Positions 1 to 9,306 are shown, counted from the first letter of the stretch. The stretch is DNA of 64,000 nucleotides from a bacterium UBP1_UBA4783 (GCA_002403075.1 DHHB01000007.1:2201-66200), one strand, 5' to 3'. Program-made: numbers and translations. Notes: generated from the letters alone by a model not told the origin.

Positions 1-1465
1 GGCGCAGCAGGGACAGGTCCGGATCGTGCTCCGCAACTGCGGCCTCATCGATCCCGAATCGATCGAGGAATACGAGGCCGCCGGCGGCTACCGCGCGCTC
101 CGCAAGGCGCTCTTCGATATGACGCCCGACGGGATCGTCAAGGAGATCAAGGACTCGGGACTGCGCGGTCGGGGCGGCGCCGGGTTTCCGACGGGGCTCA
201 AGTGGTCGTTCGCCGCTTCCCAGCCGGCGGGGGTCAAGTACGTCGTCTGCAACGCGGACGAGGGGGATCCCGGCGCCTTCATGGACCGCTCCGTGCTCGA
301 GGGGGATCCGCACTCCGTCATCGAGGGGATGATCGTCTGCGGCAGGGCGATCGGGGCCTCCTTCGGCTACATATACTGCCGCGCCGAGTACCCGATGGCG
401 ATCAAGCGGCTCACGATCGCGCTCGACGCGGCGCGGGAGAAGGGCTACCTCGGGACGAACATACTCGGATCGGGGTTCGACTTCGACGTCAAGATCAAGC
501 AGGGCGCCGGCGCCTTCGTCTGCGGCGAGGAAACGGCGCTTTTCCAGTCGATCGAGGGCAAGCGCGGCATGCCGCGCATCCGCCCCCCTTTCCCCGCCGA
601 GAAGGGCCTCTGGGCGAAACCGACGAACAACAACAACGTCGAGACCTACGCCAACGTCCCGTGGATTCTCGTGAACGGCGCCGCCGCCTACGCGAAATAC
701 GGCACCGAGAAGAGCCGCGGCACCAAGGTCTTCGCCCTCGCGGGCAAGGTCCGCAACGGCGGTCTCGCCGAGGTTCCGATGGGCATTCCCATCAACGATC
801 TCGTCTTCAAGATCGGCGGCGGCATCAAGGAGGACCGCGCGTTCAAGGCGGTGCAGATGGGCGGCCCGTCGGGCGGCTGCATCCCCGCCTCGCTCGGAAC
901 GACCTCGGTCGATTTCGAGTCGATCCCCGCGACCGGCGCCATCATGGGCTCGGGCGGCATGGTCGTCATGGACGACCAGACCTGCATGGTCGAGATGGCT
1001 CGCTTCTTCCTCGACTTCACGCAGAACGAATCGTGCGGCAAATGCACCTTCTGCCGCGTCGGCACGCTCCGCATGCTCGAGATCCTCACGCGGATCACGC
1101 AGGGCGAGGGGCGGCCGGAGGACGTGCCGAGCCTGCTCGAGCTCGGCGCCCAGATCAAGGACGCGAGCCTCTGCGGCCTCGGCCAGACGGCGCCGAATCC
1201 GGTGCTCACGACGATCAGGTATTTCGCCGACGAGTACGAAGCGCACATCACGCACAAACGCTGCCCCGCGGGGAGCTGCCTCGCGCTCGTCGATTTCATC
1301 ATCGACCCGGAGAAGTGCACCGGGTGCACGGTCTGTGCGAAGCACTGCCCCGTGAACGCGATATCGGGCGAGCGCAAGAAAGCGCACGTCATCGACACGT
1401 CCGTGTGCGCGAAGTGCGGCAAATGCATCACGAGCTGCGCCTTCGGCGCTATCTATAAAAAGTGA
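1..1465 (+). CDS. NuoF/HndC-like NAD(P)H-binding flavoprotein subunit (5' end outside window)
   Basis: This is the NAD(H)/FMN module of a soluble electron-transfer complex of the NuoF/HndC/HydB type. The reading frame is open from the first base and the upstream codons (QQGQVRIVLRNCG) already match the family, so the GTG at 26 is internal and the gene begins outside the window, probably with the thioredoxin-like [2Fe-2S] domain usual in this family. Seen: the FMN/NADH loop GRGGAGFPTGLKW (about 166-204), the ESCGKCTFCRVGT cluster motif (about 1030-1068), and a C-terminal two-cluster ferredoxin extension (CTGCTVCAKHCP and CAKCGKCITSC). That extension is typical of bifurcating hydrogenase and transhydrogenase subunits and absent from respiratory NuoF. 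The next gene starts 11 bases after the stop, so the two are surely one operon. Confidence 0.93.
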   Translation, partial: AQQGQVRIVLRNCGLIDPESIEEYEAAGGYRALRKALFDMTPDGIVKEIKDSGLRGRGGAGFPTGLKWSFAASQPAGVKYVVCNADEGDPGAFMDRSVLEGDPHSVIEGMIVCGRAIGASFGYIYCRAEYPMAIKRLTIALDAAREKGYLGTNILGSGFDFDVKIKQGAGAFVCGEETALFQSIEGKRGMPRIRPPFPAEKGLWAKPTNNNNVETYANVPWILVNGAAAYAKYGTEKSRGTKVFALAGKVRNGGLAEVPMGIPINDLVFKIGGGIKEDRAFKAVQMGGPSGGCIPASLGTTSVDFESIPATGAIMGSGGMVVMDDQTCMVEMARFFLDFTQNESCGKCTFCRVGTLRMLEILTRITQGEGRPEDVPSLLELGAQIKDASLCGLGQTAPNPVLTTIRYFADEYEAHITHKRCPAGSCLALVDFIIDPEKCTGCTVCAKHCPVNAISGERKKAHVIDTSVCAKCGKCITSCAFGAIYKK

Positions 1466-1476
1466 GGGAACACCGG

Positions 1477-4400
1477 ATGGATACCGTGAAGCTGAAAATC
1501 AACGGCGCGGAGATCGAGGCGTCCCCGGGAAAGACGATCCTCGAGGTCGTCCGCGAGCGGGAGCTCGACGCCATACCGACGCTCTGCCACTCGCAGGAGC
1601 TCGAGCCCTACGCCTCGTGCTTCCTCTGCGTGGTCGAGATCAAAGGACGGCCGAACCTCGTGCCCGCGTGCGCGACGCGGGTCGCGCCGGGCATGGAAGT
1701 GACGACGCGGAACGAGCGCATCATGCGCTCGCGGCGCACCGCCCTCGAGCTCCTCGTGTCGAACCACTACGCCGACTGCGTCTCCCCCTGCATGGAGGGC
1801 TGCCCCGCGCACGTCGACGCGCAGGGGTACATCGCGTTCTCGGCGATGGGGCTCTACCGCAAGGCGGTCGATCTCATCCGCGAGACGAACCCGCTGCCGG
1901 CGATCTGCGGGCGCGTGTGCGTCCGCAAGTGCGAGGTCGTCTGCCGCCGCGCCGACGTCGATTCGGCGGTCGGCATCAACGCGATCAAGCGTTTCGTGAC
2001 CGATCAGCCGGGGGTGTACGACGGTTCTCCCGTCTGCGAGCCCCCGACGGGGAAAAAGGTCGCGATCGTCGGCGCCGGGCCAGCGGGTCTCACCGCCGCC
2101 TGGTTCCTCGGGCGCGCGGGCCACAAGCCGGTCATGTACGAAGCGATGCCGCGCTCGGGCGGCATGCTCCGCTACGGCATCCCCGTCTATCGCCTCCCGG
2201 ACGACGTCCTCGACCGCGAAGTCGAGTACATCTGCCGGGCGGGGGGAGAAATAAAATACAACACGCGCGTCGGCAAGGACGTTTCGCTCGACGACCTCAT
2301 GAAGTCGCACGACGCCGTCTTCCTCGGCCCGGGCGCGTGGGCGGGCAATCCGATGCGCGTCGAGGGAGAATTCGACACCAAGGGCGTCGTTCAGGGCGCG
2401 GACTTCCTCCCCGAGCAGACCGATCGCCGCACGCCGCTATCGGGCACCGTCGTCGTCGTAGGCGGCGGCAACACGGCGATGGACGTCGCCCGCACATCCT
2501 GGCGTCTCGGCGCGGACAAGGTCATCATCCTCTATCGCCGCACCAAGGACGAGATGCCCGCCGACAAGATGGAGATCGAGGATTGCCTCCACGAGGGGAT
2601 AGAGCTCATGGAGCTCGCGGCGCCGATCGGCATCGTCCGGGACGAGGCGGGCGCGCTCAAGGCGCTCCGCTGCCAGCGGATGAAGCTCGGCGAGCCCGAC
2701 AGCTCGGGGCGCCGCCGCCCCGTTCCGCTCGAGGGATCCGAGTTCGATCTCCCCTGCCAGATGGCCGTCTCGGCGATCGGGCAGGCGACCGATCTCGCCG
2801 GCCTCACGAAGGCGGGCGGCGCGCCGGTGGGTCTCACGAAATGGAACACGTTCGTCATCGATCCCGAGACGCTCGCGACGAACGTGAAGGGCGTGTTCGC
2901 CGGCGGCGACGCGGCCGACGACGGACCGACGGTCGTCATCGACGCGATCGCGGACGGCCAACGGGCCGCCCGGGCCGTCGACGCGTACCTGCGGCGCGCC
3001 TCGGCCGCGCCGCGTCCGTTCATCGTGAAGAAGGAGTTTTGGAGCAAGCCCGGCACGGCCGAGCTCGGCGAGATCAAGGAGAGCCCCCGCCACGAGGTTC
3101 ACCAGATCGACGTCGAATCGCGCCGCGGCAGCTTCGTCGAGGTCGCGACCGGATTCGAGTTCGAGGACAACGTCCACGAGTGCGACCGCTGCCTCTCGTG
3201 CGGCTGCCTGCGTTTCGACACGTGCCTGCTCCGCATCTACGCGGAGGAGCACGGCATCGACATGTCCCGCTTCAAGGGAACCGTCCGCAAGCACAAGGTG
3301 GACGAGCGGCATCCGTACATCGTCTACGACCCGAACAAGTGCATCCTCTGCGCGCGCTGCATCCGCACGTGCGCCCGCGTGCTCCCCATCTCGGCGCTCG
3401 GGCTCGTGGGCCGCGGCTTCCGGACCGAGATGCGGCCGGCGTTGAACGATCCGCTCGTCGAGACGAGCTGCGTCTCCTGCGGCAACTGCGTCGACTCCTG
3501 CCCGACGGGAGCGCTCACGATCAAGTACCCGTTCCCGGGGCGGTCCTGCCTCGACACCGACGACGTGTCCACGCACTGCGCTCTCTGCTCGCTCGCGTGC
3601 GCGACGACGGTGAAGAGCTTCGGCCCGGGCCGCTGGTACGTCGCGCCCTCGGGCGTCCCCGGTGATTATCTCTGCCGCTACGGGCGGTTCGGAAACGAGC
3701 TCTTCATCAAGCGGCGCAGAATCGCCGCGCCGGAGATCCGCCGCGGAAGCGAGATTCAGACCGGCGATCTCTGCGAGGCCGAGAAGCTCGTCGCGCACGG
3801 GCTGCGCGGCGTCGTCGAGCGGCACGGCGCGGGAAAGGTCGCCGTGTTCGTCTCCCCCGAGCTCACGAACGAAGAGCTGTACCTCGCCTCCCGCATCGCG
3901 CGCGAGGGCCTCGGCACGAACAACGTCGCATCCCTCTCGATCCTCGGAACCGGCGCCGAGGCGGGCGTCCTCGACGAGTCGTTCGGTTTTACCGCGTCGA
4001 CGGCCGACCGAGGGGCGATCGACCACGCCGACCTCGTTATCTGCAACAACACCGCTCTCGAGTCGGACCACCTGATCCTCGCCGTCAAGGTCATCGAAGC
4101 CGTGCGGAAGGGCGCGAAGCTCGTCGTCTCGAACTCGACCCTCGACGCGACCGACGAGGTCCTTTCGACGATCTCGCTCGATCCGATGCGGGGACGGGCC
4201 GCGATCCTGTGGAACGGCGTGATGCAGGTGCTCCTCGACGAAGGATGGATCAAGAGCGCCGCGGTGAAGAAAATCGCCGGGGCGAAGGAATTCCTCAAGA
4301 GCCGCGACTTCTCCCTCGAACGAGTCGCGGCGCTCACGGGCGTCGCCGCGGACAAGATCCGCGAGACCGCCGCTCTCGTGAGGGACGCGCGCAGGATCGT

Positions 4401-5166
4401 CGTCATCCACAGTCCGGACCGCGTTCAGGACCAGGCGCCCGGCGACGTGGAGACGTTCGCGAACCTCGCGATTCTGCTGCGCGCCGGCGGACGCGAGGCG
4501 GATATCCTTCTGCCGAGGCTCCACGCGAACAGCGCCGCGCTCGAGCTCATGGGCGCCGATCCGGCCTTCGGACCGGGCCGCGTGCCCCATCCCCCGGGAG
4601 TCGCGGGCGCGCGGAGCCGCGAGGAGCTGCGGACGCTCCTCGCCGCCGGCGAGATCAAGGGCGCCCTCATCGTCGGAGAGGATCCGATGGCGTGGGGGAC
4701 GACCGGAGAATGGTTCCGGAACGTGGAGTTCCTCGCCGCGATGGACTGGACGAGCACCGAGACGACGCAGTACGCGGACGTCGTGCTGCCGGGCTCGACG
4801 TTCCTCGAAACGCCCGGAACGCGGTGCAATTTCGAAGGCGCGCTCGTCGAGTTCGCGCAGGCGATGGCGCCGCCCGCCGGGGCGTCGGGACGGGAGATCC
4901 TCGCGGGGCTCGCCGCGGAGCTCGATCTTCCCTCTCCCGACGACGGGCGCGAGGCGATCGAAACGATCGTGAGGGAGAGGCTCGGCGATCTCGTGCGATT
5001 CTACTGGAACACCGGCGAGGAGCGGATCTTCCCCGCGAAAGTGCGCCTCGTTCCGACGGGCGCCGTCGCGGAGACGGGATCGATCATGCCGCCGCTCACG
5101 CACGGCGGGAACTACAAGCGCGAGATCAGGGAAGTCGGCACCGGGCGGTTCCGCGTGAGACGGTAG
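1477..5166 (+). CDS. Fusion of [2Fe-2S] ferredoxin, NfnB/GltD-like flavoprotein and NuoG-like iron-sulfur protein
   Basis: A 1,229-residue redox protein. Domains in order: NuoG-like [2Fe-2S] ferredoxin (about 1-75), His/Cys linker and GltD-type N-terminal 4Fe-4S region (about 105-175), FAD site VAIVGAGPAGLTAAW (about 195), NAD(P) site VVVVGGGNTAMDVAR (about 323), two 4Fe-4S motifs (CILCARCIRTC about 622, SCVSCGNCVDSCP about 666), then a NuoG/FdhA-like domain beginning CALCSLAC (about 701). Where formate dehydrogenases carry the catalytic Cys/Sec before a His, this protein reads SLSILGTGAEAG, so the last domain is probably not a molybdenum catalyst. ATG 1477 is chosen over GTG 1462 because GAGGGA lies just upstream. 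With the NuoF-like neighbour it suggests an NAD(H)/NADP(H)/ferredoxin transhydrogenase (Stn-like) or an electron-input module; substrate unproven. Confidence 0.9.
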   Translation: MDTVKLKINGAEIEASPGKTILEVVRERELDAIPTLCHSQELEPYASCFLCVVEIKGRPNLVPACATRVAPGMEVTTRNERIMRSRRTALELLVSNHYADCVSPCMEGCPAHVDAQGYIAFSAMGLYRKAVDLIRETNPLPAICGRVCVRKCEVVCRRADVDSAVGINAIKRFVTDQPGVYDGSPVCEPPTGKKVAIVGAGPAGLTAAWFLGRAGHKPVMYEAMPRSGGMLRYGIPVYRLPDDVLDREVEYICRAGGEIKYNTRVGKDVSLDDLMKSHDAVFLGPGAWAGNPMRVEGEFDTKGVVQGADFLPEQTDRRTPLSGTVVVVGGGNTAMDVARTSWRLGADKVIILYRRTKDEMPADKMEIEDCLHEGIELMELAAPIGIVRDEAGALKALRCQRMKLGEPDSSGRRRPVPLEGSEFDLPCQMAVSAIGQATDLAGLTKAGGAPVGLTKWNTFVIDPETLATNVKGVFAGGDAADDGPTVVIDAIADGQRAARAVDAYLRRASAAPRPFIVKKEFWSKPGTAELGEIKESPRHEVHQIDVESRRGSFVEVATGFEFEDNVHECDRCLSCGCLRFDTCLLRIYAEEHGIDMSRFKGTVRKHKVDERHPYIVYDPNKCILCARCIRTCARVLPISALGLVGRGFRTEMRPALNDPLVETSCVSCGNCVDSCPTGALTIKYPFPGRSCLDTDDVSTHCALCSLACATTVKSFGPGRWYVAPSGVPGDYLCRYGRFGNELFIKRRRIAAPEIRRGSEIQTGDLCEAEKLVAHGLRGVVERHGAGKVAVFVSPELTNEELYLASRIAREGLGTNNVASLSILGTGAEAGVLDESFGFTASTADRGAIDHADLVICNNTALESDHLILAVKVIEAVRKGAKLVVSNSTLDATDEVLSTISLDPMRGRAAILWNGVMQVLLDEGWIKSAAVKKIAGAKEFLKSRDFSLERVAALTGVAADKIRETAALVRDARRIVVIHSPDRVQDQAPGDVETFANLAILLRAGGREADILLPRLHANSAALELMGADPAFGPGRVPHPPGVAGARSREELRTLLAAGEIKGALIVGEDPMAWGTTGEWFRNVEFLAAMDWTSTETTQYADVVLPGSTFLETPGTRCNFEGALVEFAQAMAPPAGASGREILAGLAAELDLPSPDDGREAIETIVRERLGDLVRFYWNTGEERIFPAKVRLVPTGAVAETGSIMPPLTHGGNYKREIREVGTGRFRVRR

Positions 5167-5188
5167 CCTCTCCGGTGGAGGAGCCCGC

Positions 5189-7231
5189 ATGATCAGGCTC
5201 GACGATCTCTACTCCTTCATGGAGAGCAGCTTCGACTACCTCCTCGTGGCCGGCGAGGACGAACAGATCGTCCACGTGAGCGCGATCCTCGCCCGGGACA
5301 GCCTCGGCGGAGAGGCGTCTTTCGCAGGCAGGAAACTCGACGGCATCCTCGCGGCCGACTCGCTCGCCACCTTCCACTCGGCGATGGCGCAGGCGCGCGC
5401 CGGGAACCGCGCGATCGCCGTCCTCTCGGCGGCCAGGGGAGACGCGCGGCCCGTGCCGCTCAAGGCGGGATACGGCAAGACCGACTCCGGCGGCATCTTC
5501 GTCTTCTTCGGAAACAAGCTGAACGCCCTGCGAAGCCACAAGGAATGGGAGAGGACCGAGCGCGTCAAGGAGCTCACCTGCCTCTACGACGTCGCCGAAT
5601 GGATCGAAGTCTCGGAGTCGATCAGCGAATTCTTCTCGGAGCTCCCCCGCTACCTCGCCCCCGGCATGCTGTATCCCGACGAGGCCGTCGTCTACTCCGT
5701 CTATCAGGGGATCGAGTACGGACAGAAACCGTCGTCGAACAACTACCTGTCGGTGCATCTCGTGATCGGAGATCGGGACAAGGGCGAGATCCGCGTCGGC
5801 TACCACGACGAGGAACGCAAACTCCTGCCCGAGGAGCAGCGCATGCTCGACGAGATCGCGCGCATGCTCAACCTCGCCCTCGACCGGAAGGAGCTCAAGG
5901 AAAACCTCGTCTCGAAACAGCGCGAGGAGGCCGAATTCAAGAAGCACCTCGAGGCGCTCGAACGCGAGATCGCCGAGCGGACGAGGCAGGTCGAGGAGCA
6001 GAAACAGAAGCTCCAGGTCGTCAATTCATACCTCGACCGCGTCAAGGGCGGATGGGAGGAATCGCGCGCGACGCTCGAAACGATGTTCAAGGCCATTCCG
6101 GACGACGTCGTGCTCATCGATCCGCACCGCACCGTCGTCATGACGAACCGCGACGACGTGCAGCCGGGGACCTACTGCTACCACAGCTTTTTCGGCCGCG
6201 AACGGCCGTGCGAGGACTGCCGGCTCGCCCGCATCATGCGCGACAAGTCCCCCGTCACCCTCACGATGAAGCACGACAACAAGTTCCTCGAGGTCCACGC
6301 CCTCCCCGTCTACAACAAGGACCACGAGGTCGACGGGATCATGGAGTTCTACCGGGACGTCACGCTCGAAAAAACGTACGAGCAGCAGCTCCAGCAGGCC
6401 GACAAGCTCGCCTCGCTCGGGCAGCTCGTGAGCGGCATCGGCCACGAGATCAACAACCCGAATCAGTTCATCCGCGGCAACGTCAAGATCCTCAAGCAGG
6501 CGCTCGAGGACATGCTTCCCATCATCGACGAATATCAAAGGGCGCACCCCGATCTCAAGGTCGCGAAGCTCAATTACGATTTCTTCCGCAAGCACATCAT
6601 GACGCTCATCGACGACATGGACCGCGGATCGACGCGGATCAAGGGGATCGTCGAGGGGCTGCGCACCTTCGCGCGCAAGGACGAGGGGCTCCTCGTCGAC
6701 ACGATCGAGATGAACACGCTCATCGAAGCCGGCGCGCGCCTCGTCCAGAACGAGGTGCACAAGCACGCCGACATCGCGCTCGAGCTCGCCGAAGGCCTCC
6801 CCGCGTTCACCGGCAACGCCCAGAAGATCGAGCAGGTGCTCGTGAACCTTCTCGTGAACGCCGGGCAAGCGATGCGCGACGACGTCCGCGGTCTCATCAC
6901 CGTGCGGACGCGGGCCGAGGACGGCGACGTCGTCTTCGAGGTCGAGGACAACGGCGTCGGCATGAACGAGAAGACGGTCAAGCAGATATTCGACCCGTTT
7001 TTCACGACGAAGCGCGCAAAGGGGGGCACGGGGCTCGGACTCGCGATCGTCTACCGCATCGTCGAGGAGCACGGGGGCGCGATATCGGTAAAGAGCAAGC
7101 AGGGCGCCGGCACGATCTTCGTCGCGAGATTCCCCGCGAAGGGGGCGGCGCGGCAGGGAGCTTCGATGCCGGCGAAACCGGCGGCGCAGCCCGACGCGGG
7201 ATCGCAGCCGCCGGCGAAAGGATCGTCATGA
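5189..7231 (+). CDS. Cytoplasmic PAS/GAF sensor histidine kinase
   Basis: A 680-residue kinase with no membrane segment, so it should sense a cytoplasmic signal. Seen: an N-terminal PAS-like region (about 1-110), a GAF-like region (about 120-235), a charged coiled coil (about 238-285), a second PAS domain (about 295-400) with three cysteines at 330, 341 and 344 (CYHSFFGRERPCEDC), a HisKA H-box GHEINNPNQF with His419, and an HATPase domain with DNGVGM and GTGLGL. The Cys spacing recalls PAS domains thought to bind metal or respond to redox state, which would suit the electron-transfer genes just upstream (22-base gap). The start is ATG 5189, preceded by GGTGGAGGAG. The stop overlaps the next start (ATGA), so kinase and regulator are translationally coupled. 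Confidence 0.92.
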   Translation: MIRLDDLYSFMESSFDYLLVAGEDEQIVHVSAILARDSLGGEASFAGRKLDGILAADSLATFHSAMAQARAGNRAIAVLSAARGDARPVPLKAGYGKTDSGGIFVFFGNKLNALRSHKEWERTERVKELTCLYDVAEWIEVSESISEFFSELPRYLAPGMLYPDEAVVYSVYQGIEYGQKPSSNNYLSVHLVIGDRDKGEIRVGYHDEERKLLPEEQRMLDEIARMLNLALDRKELKENLVSKQREEAEFKKHLEALEREIAERTRQVEEQKQKLQVVNSYLDRVKGGWEESRATLETMFKAIPDDVVLIDPHRTVVMTNRDDVQPGTYCYHSFFGRERPCEDCRLARIMRDKSPVTLTMKHDNKFLEVHALPVYNKDHEVDGIMEFYRDVTLEKTYEQQLQQADKLASLGQLVSGIGHEINNPNQFIRGNVKILKQALEDMLPIIDEYQRAHPDLKVAKLNYDFFRKHIMTLIDDMDRGSTRIKGIVEGLRTFARKDEGLLVDTIEMNTLIEAGARLVQNEVHKHADIALELAEGLPAFTGNAQKIEQVLVNLLVNAGQAMRDDVRGLITVRTRAEDGDVVFEVEDNGVGMNEKTVKQIFDPFFTTKRAKGGTGLGLAIVYRIVEEHGGAISVKSKQGAGTIFVARFPAKGAARQGASMPAKPAAQPDAGSQPPAKGSS

Positions 7232-8589
7232 GAAAGGTCCTCATCGTCGACGACGACGTCGCCGTGACGAACTACTTCATGGTGTTTCTCATGCAGACGG
7301 ACCTCTTCGAGCCGACCGTCGTGAACGACTCGCGCGAGGTCGAGGCCGTCCTCGCCCGCGAAACGTTCGACGCCGTCATGCTCGACATGGACATGCCGAA
7401 CGTGAGCGGCATGGACATCCTGCGCTCGATGCGGACGAAAGGCGATACGACGCCCGTCGTAGTCCTCACCGGCGTGAGCGACGTCGACCTCGCGGTGCGC
7501 GCGATGAAGCTCGGCGCCTTCGACTATCTCACGAAACCTGTCGACGACCAGAACCTGCTCGAAGTGCTCGAAAACGCCATCGAAACCCGCGCGCTCCACG
7601 AAACGATCGATCATCTCCCGACCGATCTGACGCGGCAGGACCTCGCCCACGAGGCGGCCTTCACCCATCTGCCGACGCGGGAGGACGGCATGATCCGGCT
7701 TTTTCATCAGGCCGAGAAGCTCGCGGCCTCCGACGTGAGCATCTTCATCTGGGGGGAGAGCGGGAGCGGCAAGGAGATGCTCGCCCGGGCGATTCACGCG
7801 GCGAGCCCTCGGCGCGACGGGCCCTTCGTGGTCGTAGAAGCCGACAGCCGCGATCCGGAGGAGTTCCCCGTTTTCTTTTTCGGGCAGGCGCGGGACTGGA
7901 GCGGCGCCCGGGAGGAGTCTCCGGGGCTCCTCGAGCGCGCGGACAACGGCACCCTCTTTCTGAACCACATCGACGCCCTGACGCTCCCCGTGCAGGTCCG
8001 GCTGAAGCGCCTGCTTCAGAACGGCGAGTACTACCGCGAGAGCTCGACCGCCATCCGCACGGCGAACGTCAGGACGATCGTTTCGAGCATGCACGATCTC
8101 ACGCGTCCCGAATACGCGGGGCGCTTTTCGCGGGACCTCCTCTACCACCTCATGATCAACTCGATCCGCATCCCGCCGCTGCGGGAGCGGCGCCGCGACA
8201 TTCCGCTGCTGGCGGAGCTCTTTCTCAAGGAAGAATCGGAACGGGCCGGCAAGACGATCGAGGGGTTCTCGCCCGAGTGCATGGAGCTCCTCGAAAGGTA
8301 CAGCTACCCCGACAACGTGCAGGAGCTCGTCACGATCGTCGCGGGAGCGGTCGCGAACGCCGACGGAGACGCGATCACGGTGGATTCGCTCCCCGCCTAC
8401 ATCCGGGACCGGATCGAACGGGGCGGCGCGGCGGCCTTCACGCCGAGGCGGCTCGACGAGGTCGTCCGGGAGCACGTGCGCGACACGCTCGCCCACTTCG
8501 GCCGGCAGCGCGAGGAGGCGGCGAAAGTGCTCGGGATCACTCCCGCGGAGATGGACCGGATTATAGCCGAGGACCTTGCGGAGGAGTGA
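7228..8589 (+). CDS. NtrC-like response regulator with degenerate AAA+ domain
   Basis: A 453-residue regulator: receiver domain (1-120, acidic pocket DDD at 8-10, likely phospho-Asp53, TKP near 112), AAA+ domain (about 145-380) and a short C-terminal Fis-like helix-turn-helix. Walker A is intact (GESGSGKE, Lys182) and the arginine-finger region FSRDLLYHL is kept. The GAFTGA loop that contacts sigma-54 is replaced by RDWSGA (222-227), and the Walker B Asp-Glu pair is replaced by Asn246-His247 in GTLFLNHID. The protein therefore probably binds nucleotide without normal hydrolysis and may act without sigma-54, for example as a repressor or through sigma-70. It is coupled to the kinase by a 4-base ATGA overlap. 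Its last 29 bases overlap the convergent gene on the minus strand. Confidence 0.9.
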   Translation: MRKVLIVDDDVAVTNYFMVFLMQTDLFEPTVVNDSREVEAVLARETFDAVMLDMDMPNVSGMDILRSMRTKGDTTPVVVLTGVSDVDLAVRAMKLGAFDYLTKPVDDQNLLEVLENAIETRALHETIDHLPTDLTRQDLAHEAAFTHLPTREDGMIRLFHQAEKLAASDVSIFIWGESGSGKEMLARAIHAASPRRDGPFVVVEADSRDPEEFPVFFFGQARDWSGAREESPGLLERADNGTLFLNHIDALTLPVQVRLKRLLQNGEYYRESSTAIRTANVRTIVSSMHDLTRPEYAGRFSRDLLYHLMINSIRIPPLRERRRDIPLLAELFLKEESERAGKTIEGFSPECMELLERYSYPDNVQELVTIVAGAVANADGDAITVDSLPAYIRDRIERGGAAAFTPRRLDEVVREHVRDTLAHFGRQREEAAKVLGITPAEMDRIIAEDLAEE

Positions 8590-9256
8590 GGATGATGCGC
8601 GCGTCGGCGGCGGCCGCGCGGCGCGACGAGCAGATCACCGGATTGAGATCGATCGATTCGACCTCCCCGCCGATCGCCATCACGAGATCCGAAAAACCGA
8701 GCACGAGCTTCTCGATCGCCTCGCGGCTCGCCGGCTCCTTGCCGCGAAATCCCTCGAGGAGAGGACGCCCCCGGAGGCACCGGAGCATGGACTCGACGTC
8801 GCGCGGGGAAACGGGCGCCATGCGAATCGCCACGTCCCGGTAGATCTCGACTCCGACGCCGCCGATGCCGAGGAGGATCACGAGGCCGAACTGCGCGTCG
8901 TTCTTGGCGCCGACGATGAGCTCGACGCCCGCGAGCGTCTCGTCGACGACGACCCCCTGAAACGCGTCGATCCGGGAGAGACGTTCGAACGCCGCTCTGA
9001 GATCCCGCTCGGTCCCGACGCCCGTCACGACGCCGCCGACCTCGGTCTTGTGTACGACGCGCGGCGAGACCACCTTCACGACGACGGGGTACCCGATCTC
9101 GGCCGCGGCCGCCGCGGCCTGATCGGCGTTGCCGGCCCACGCGAATCGCGGCACGTCCACGCCCGCGAGCGCGAGAATGCGCTTCGCGTCGGGCTCGAGC
9201 ACCCAGCCGGTCTCGCGCGAATCTTCGACGATCTCGAGAATGGTCGCGGTATCCAC
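8561..9256 (-). CDS. Acyl-CoA synthetase (ADP-forming), beta (ATP-grasp) subunit
   Basis: A 231-residue ATP-grasp protein. In ADP-forming acetyl/acyl-CoA synthetases this subunit transfers phosphate between ADP/ATP and the phosphohistidine of the alpha subunit, so acyl-CoA cleavage yields ATP. Seen: IGYPVVVKVVSPRVVHKTEVGG near the N-terminus, the LGIGGVGVEIYRDVAIRMAP core and the IDLNPVI ending, all family-typical, at the usual stand-alone length. The start GTG 9256 follows a GGGGGGA ribosome site. It lies 50 bases after the alpha gene on the same strand, so the two form an operon. Its 3' end overlaps the convergent response-regulator gene by 29 bases. The physiological acyl group cannot be read from sequence. 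Confidence 0.9.
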   Translation of the reverse strand: MDTATILEIVEDSRETGWVLEPDAKRILALAGVDVPRFAWAGNADQAAAAAAEIGYPVVVKVVSPRVVHKTEVGGVVTGVGTERDLRAAFERLSRIDAFQGVVVDETLAGVELIVGAKNDAQFGLVILLGIGGVGVEIYRDVAIRMAPVSPRDVESMLRCLRGRPLLEGFRGKEPASREAIEKLVLGFSDLVMAIGGEVESIDLNPVICSSRRAAAADARIILTPPQGPRL

Positions 9257-9306
9257 GTCGTTCCCCCCGTTCGCGTCCGCGCGCGGCGCCGGCGCGCGGC
9301 GGCTGT

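Noticed and set aside
26..28. GTG at 26 as the start of the NuoF-like gene.
   Set aside because: The frame upstream to base 1 already encodes family residues, so the gene begins outside the window.
3577..5166. Active formate dehydrogenase or molybdenum reductase domain.
   Set aside because: The catalytic Cys/Sec position is replaced by Leu-Gly; NuoG-like inactive scaffold is more likely.
2437..5190. A 917-codon open frame on the minus strand opposite the redox fusion gene.
   Set aside because: It is a GC-rich shadow frame: Arg/Asp/Glu-heavy composition, no motif and full overlap with a well-supported gene.
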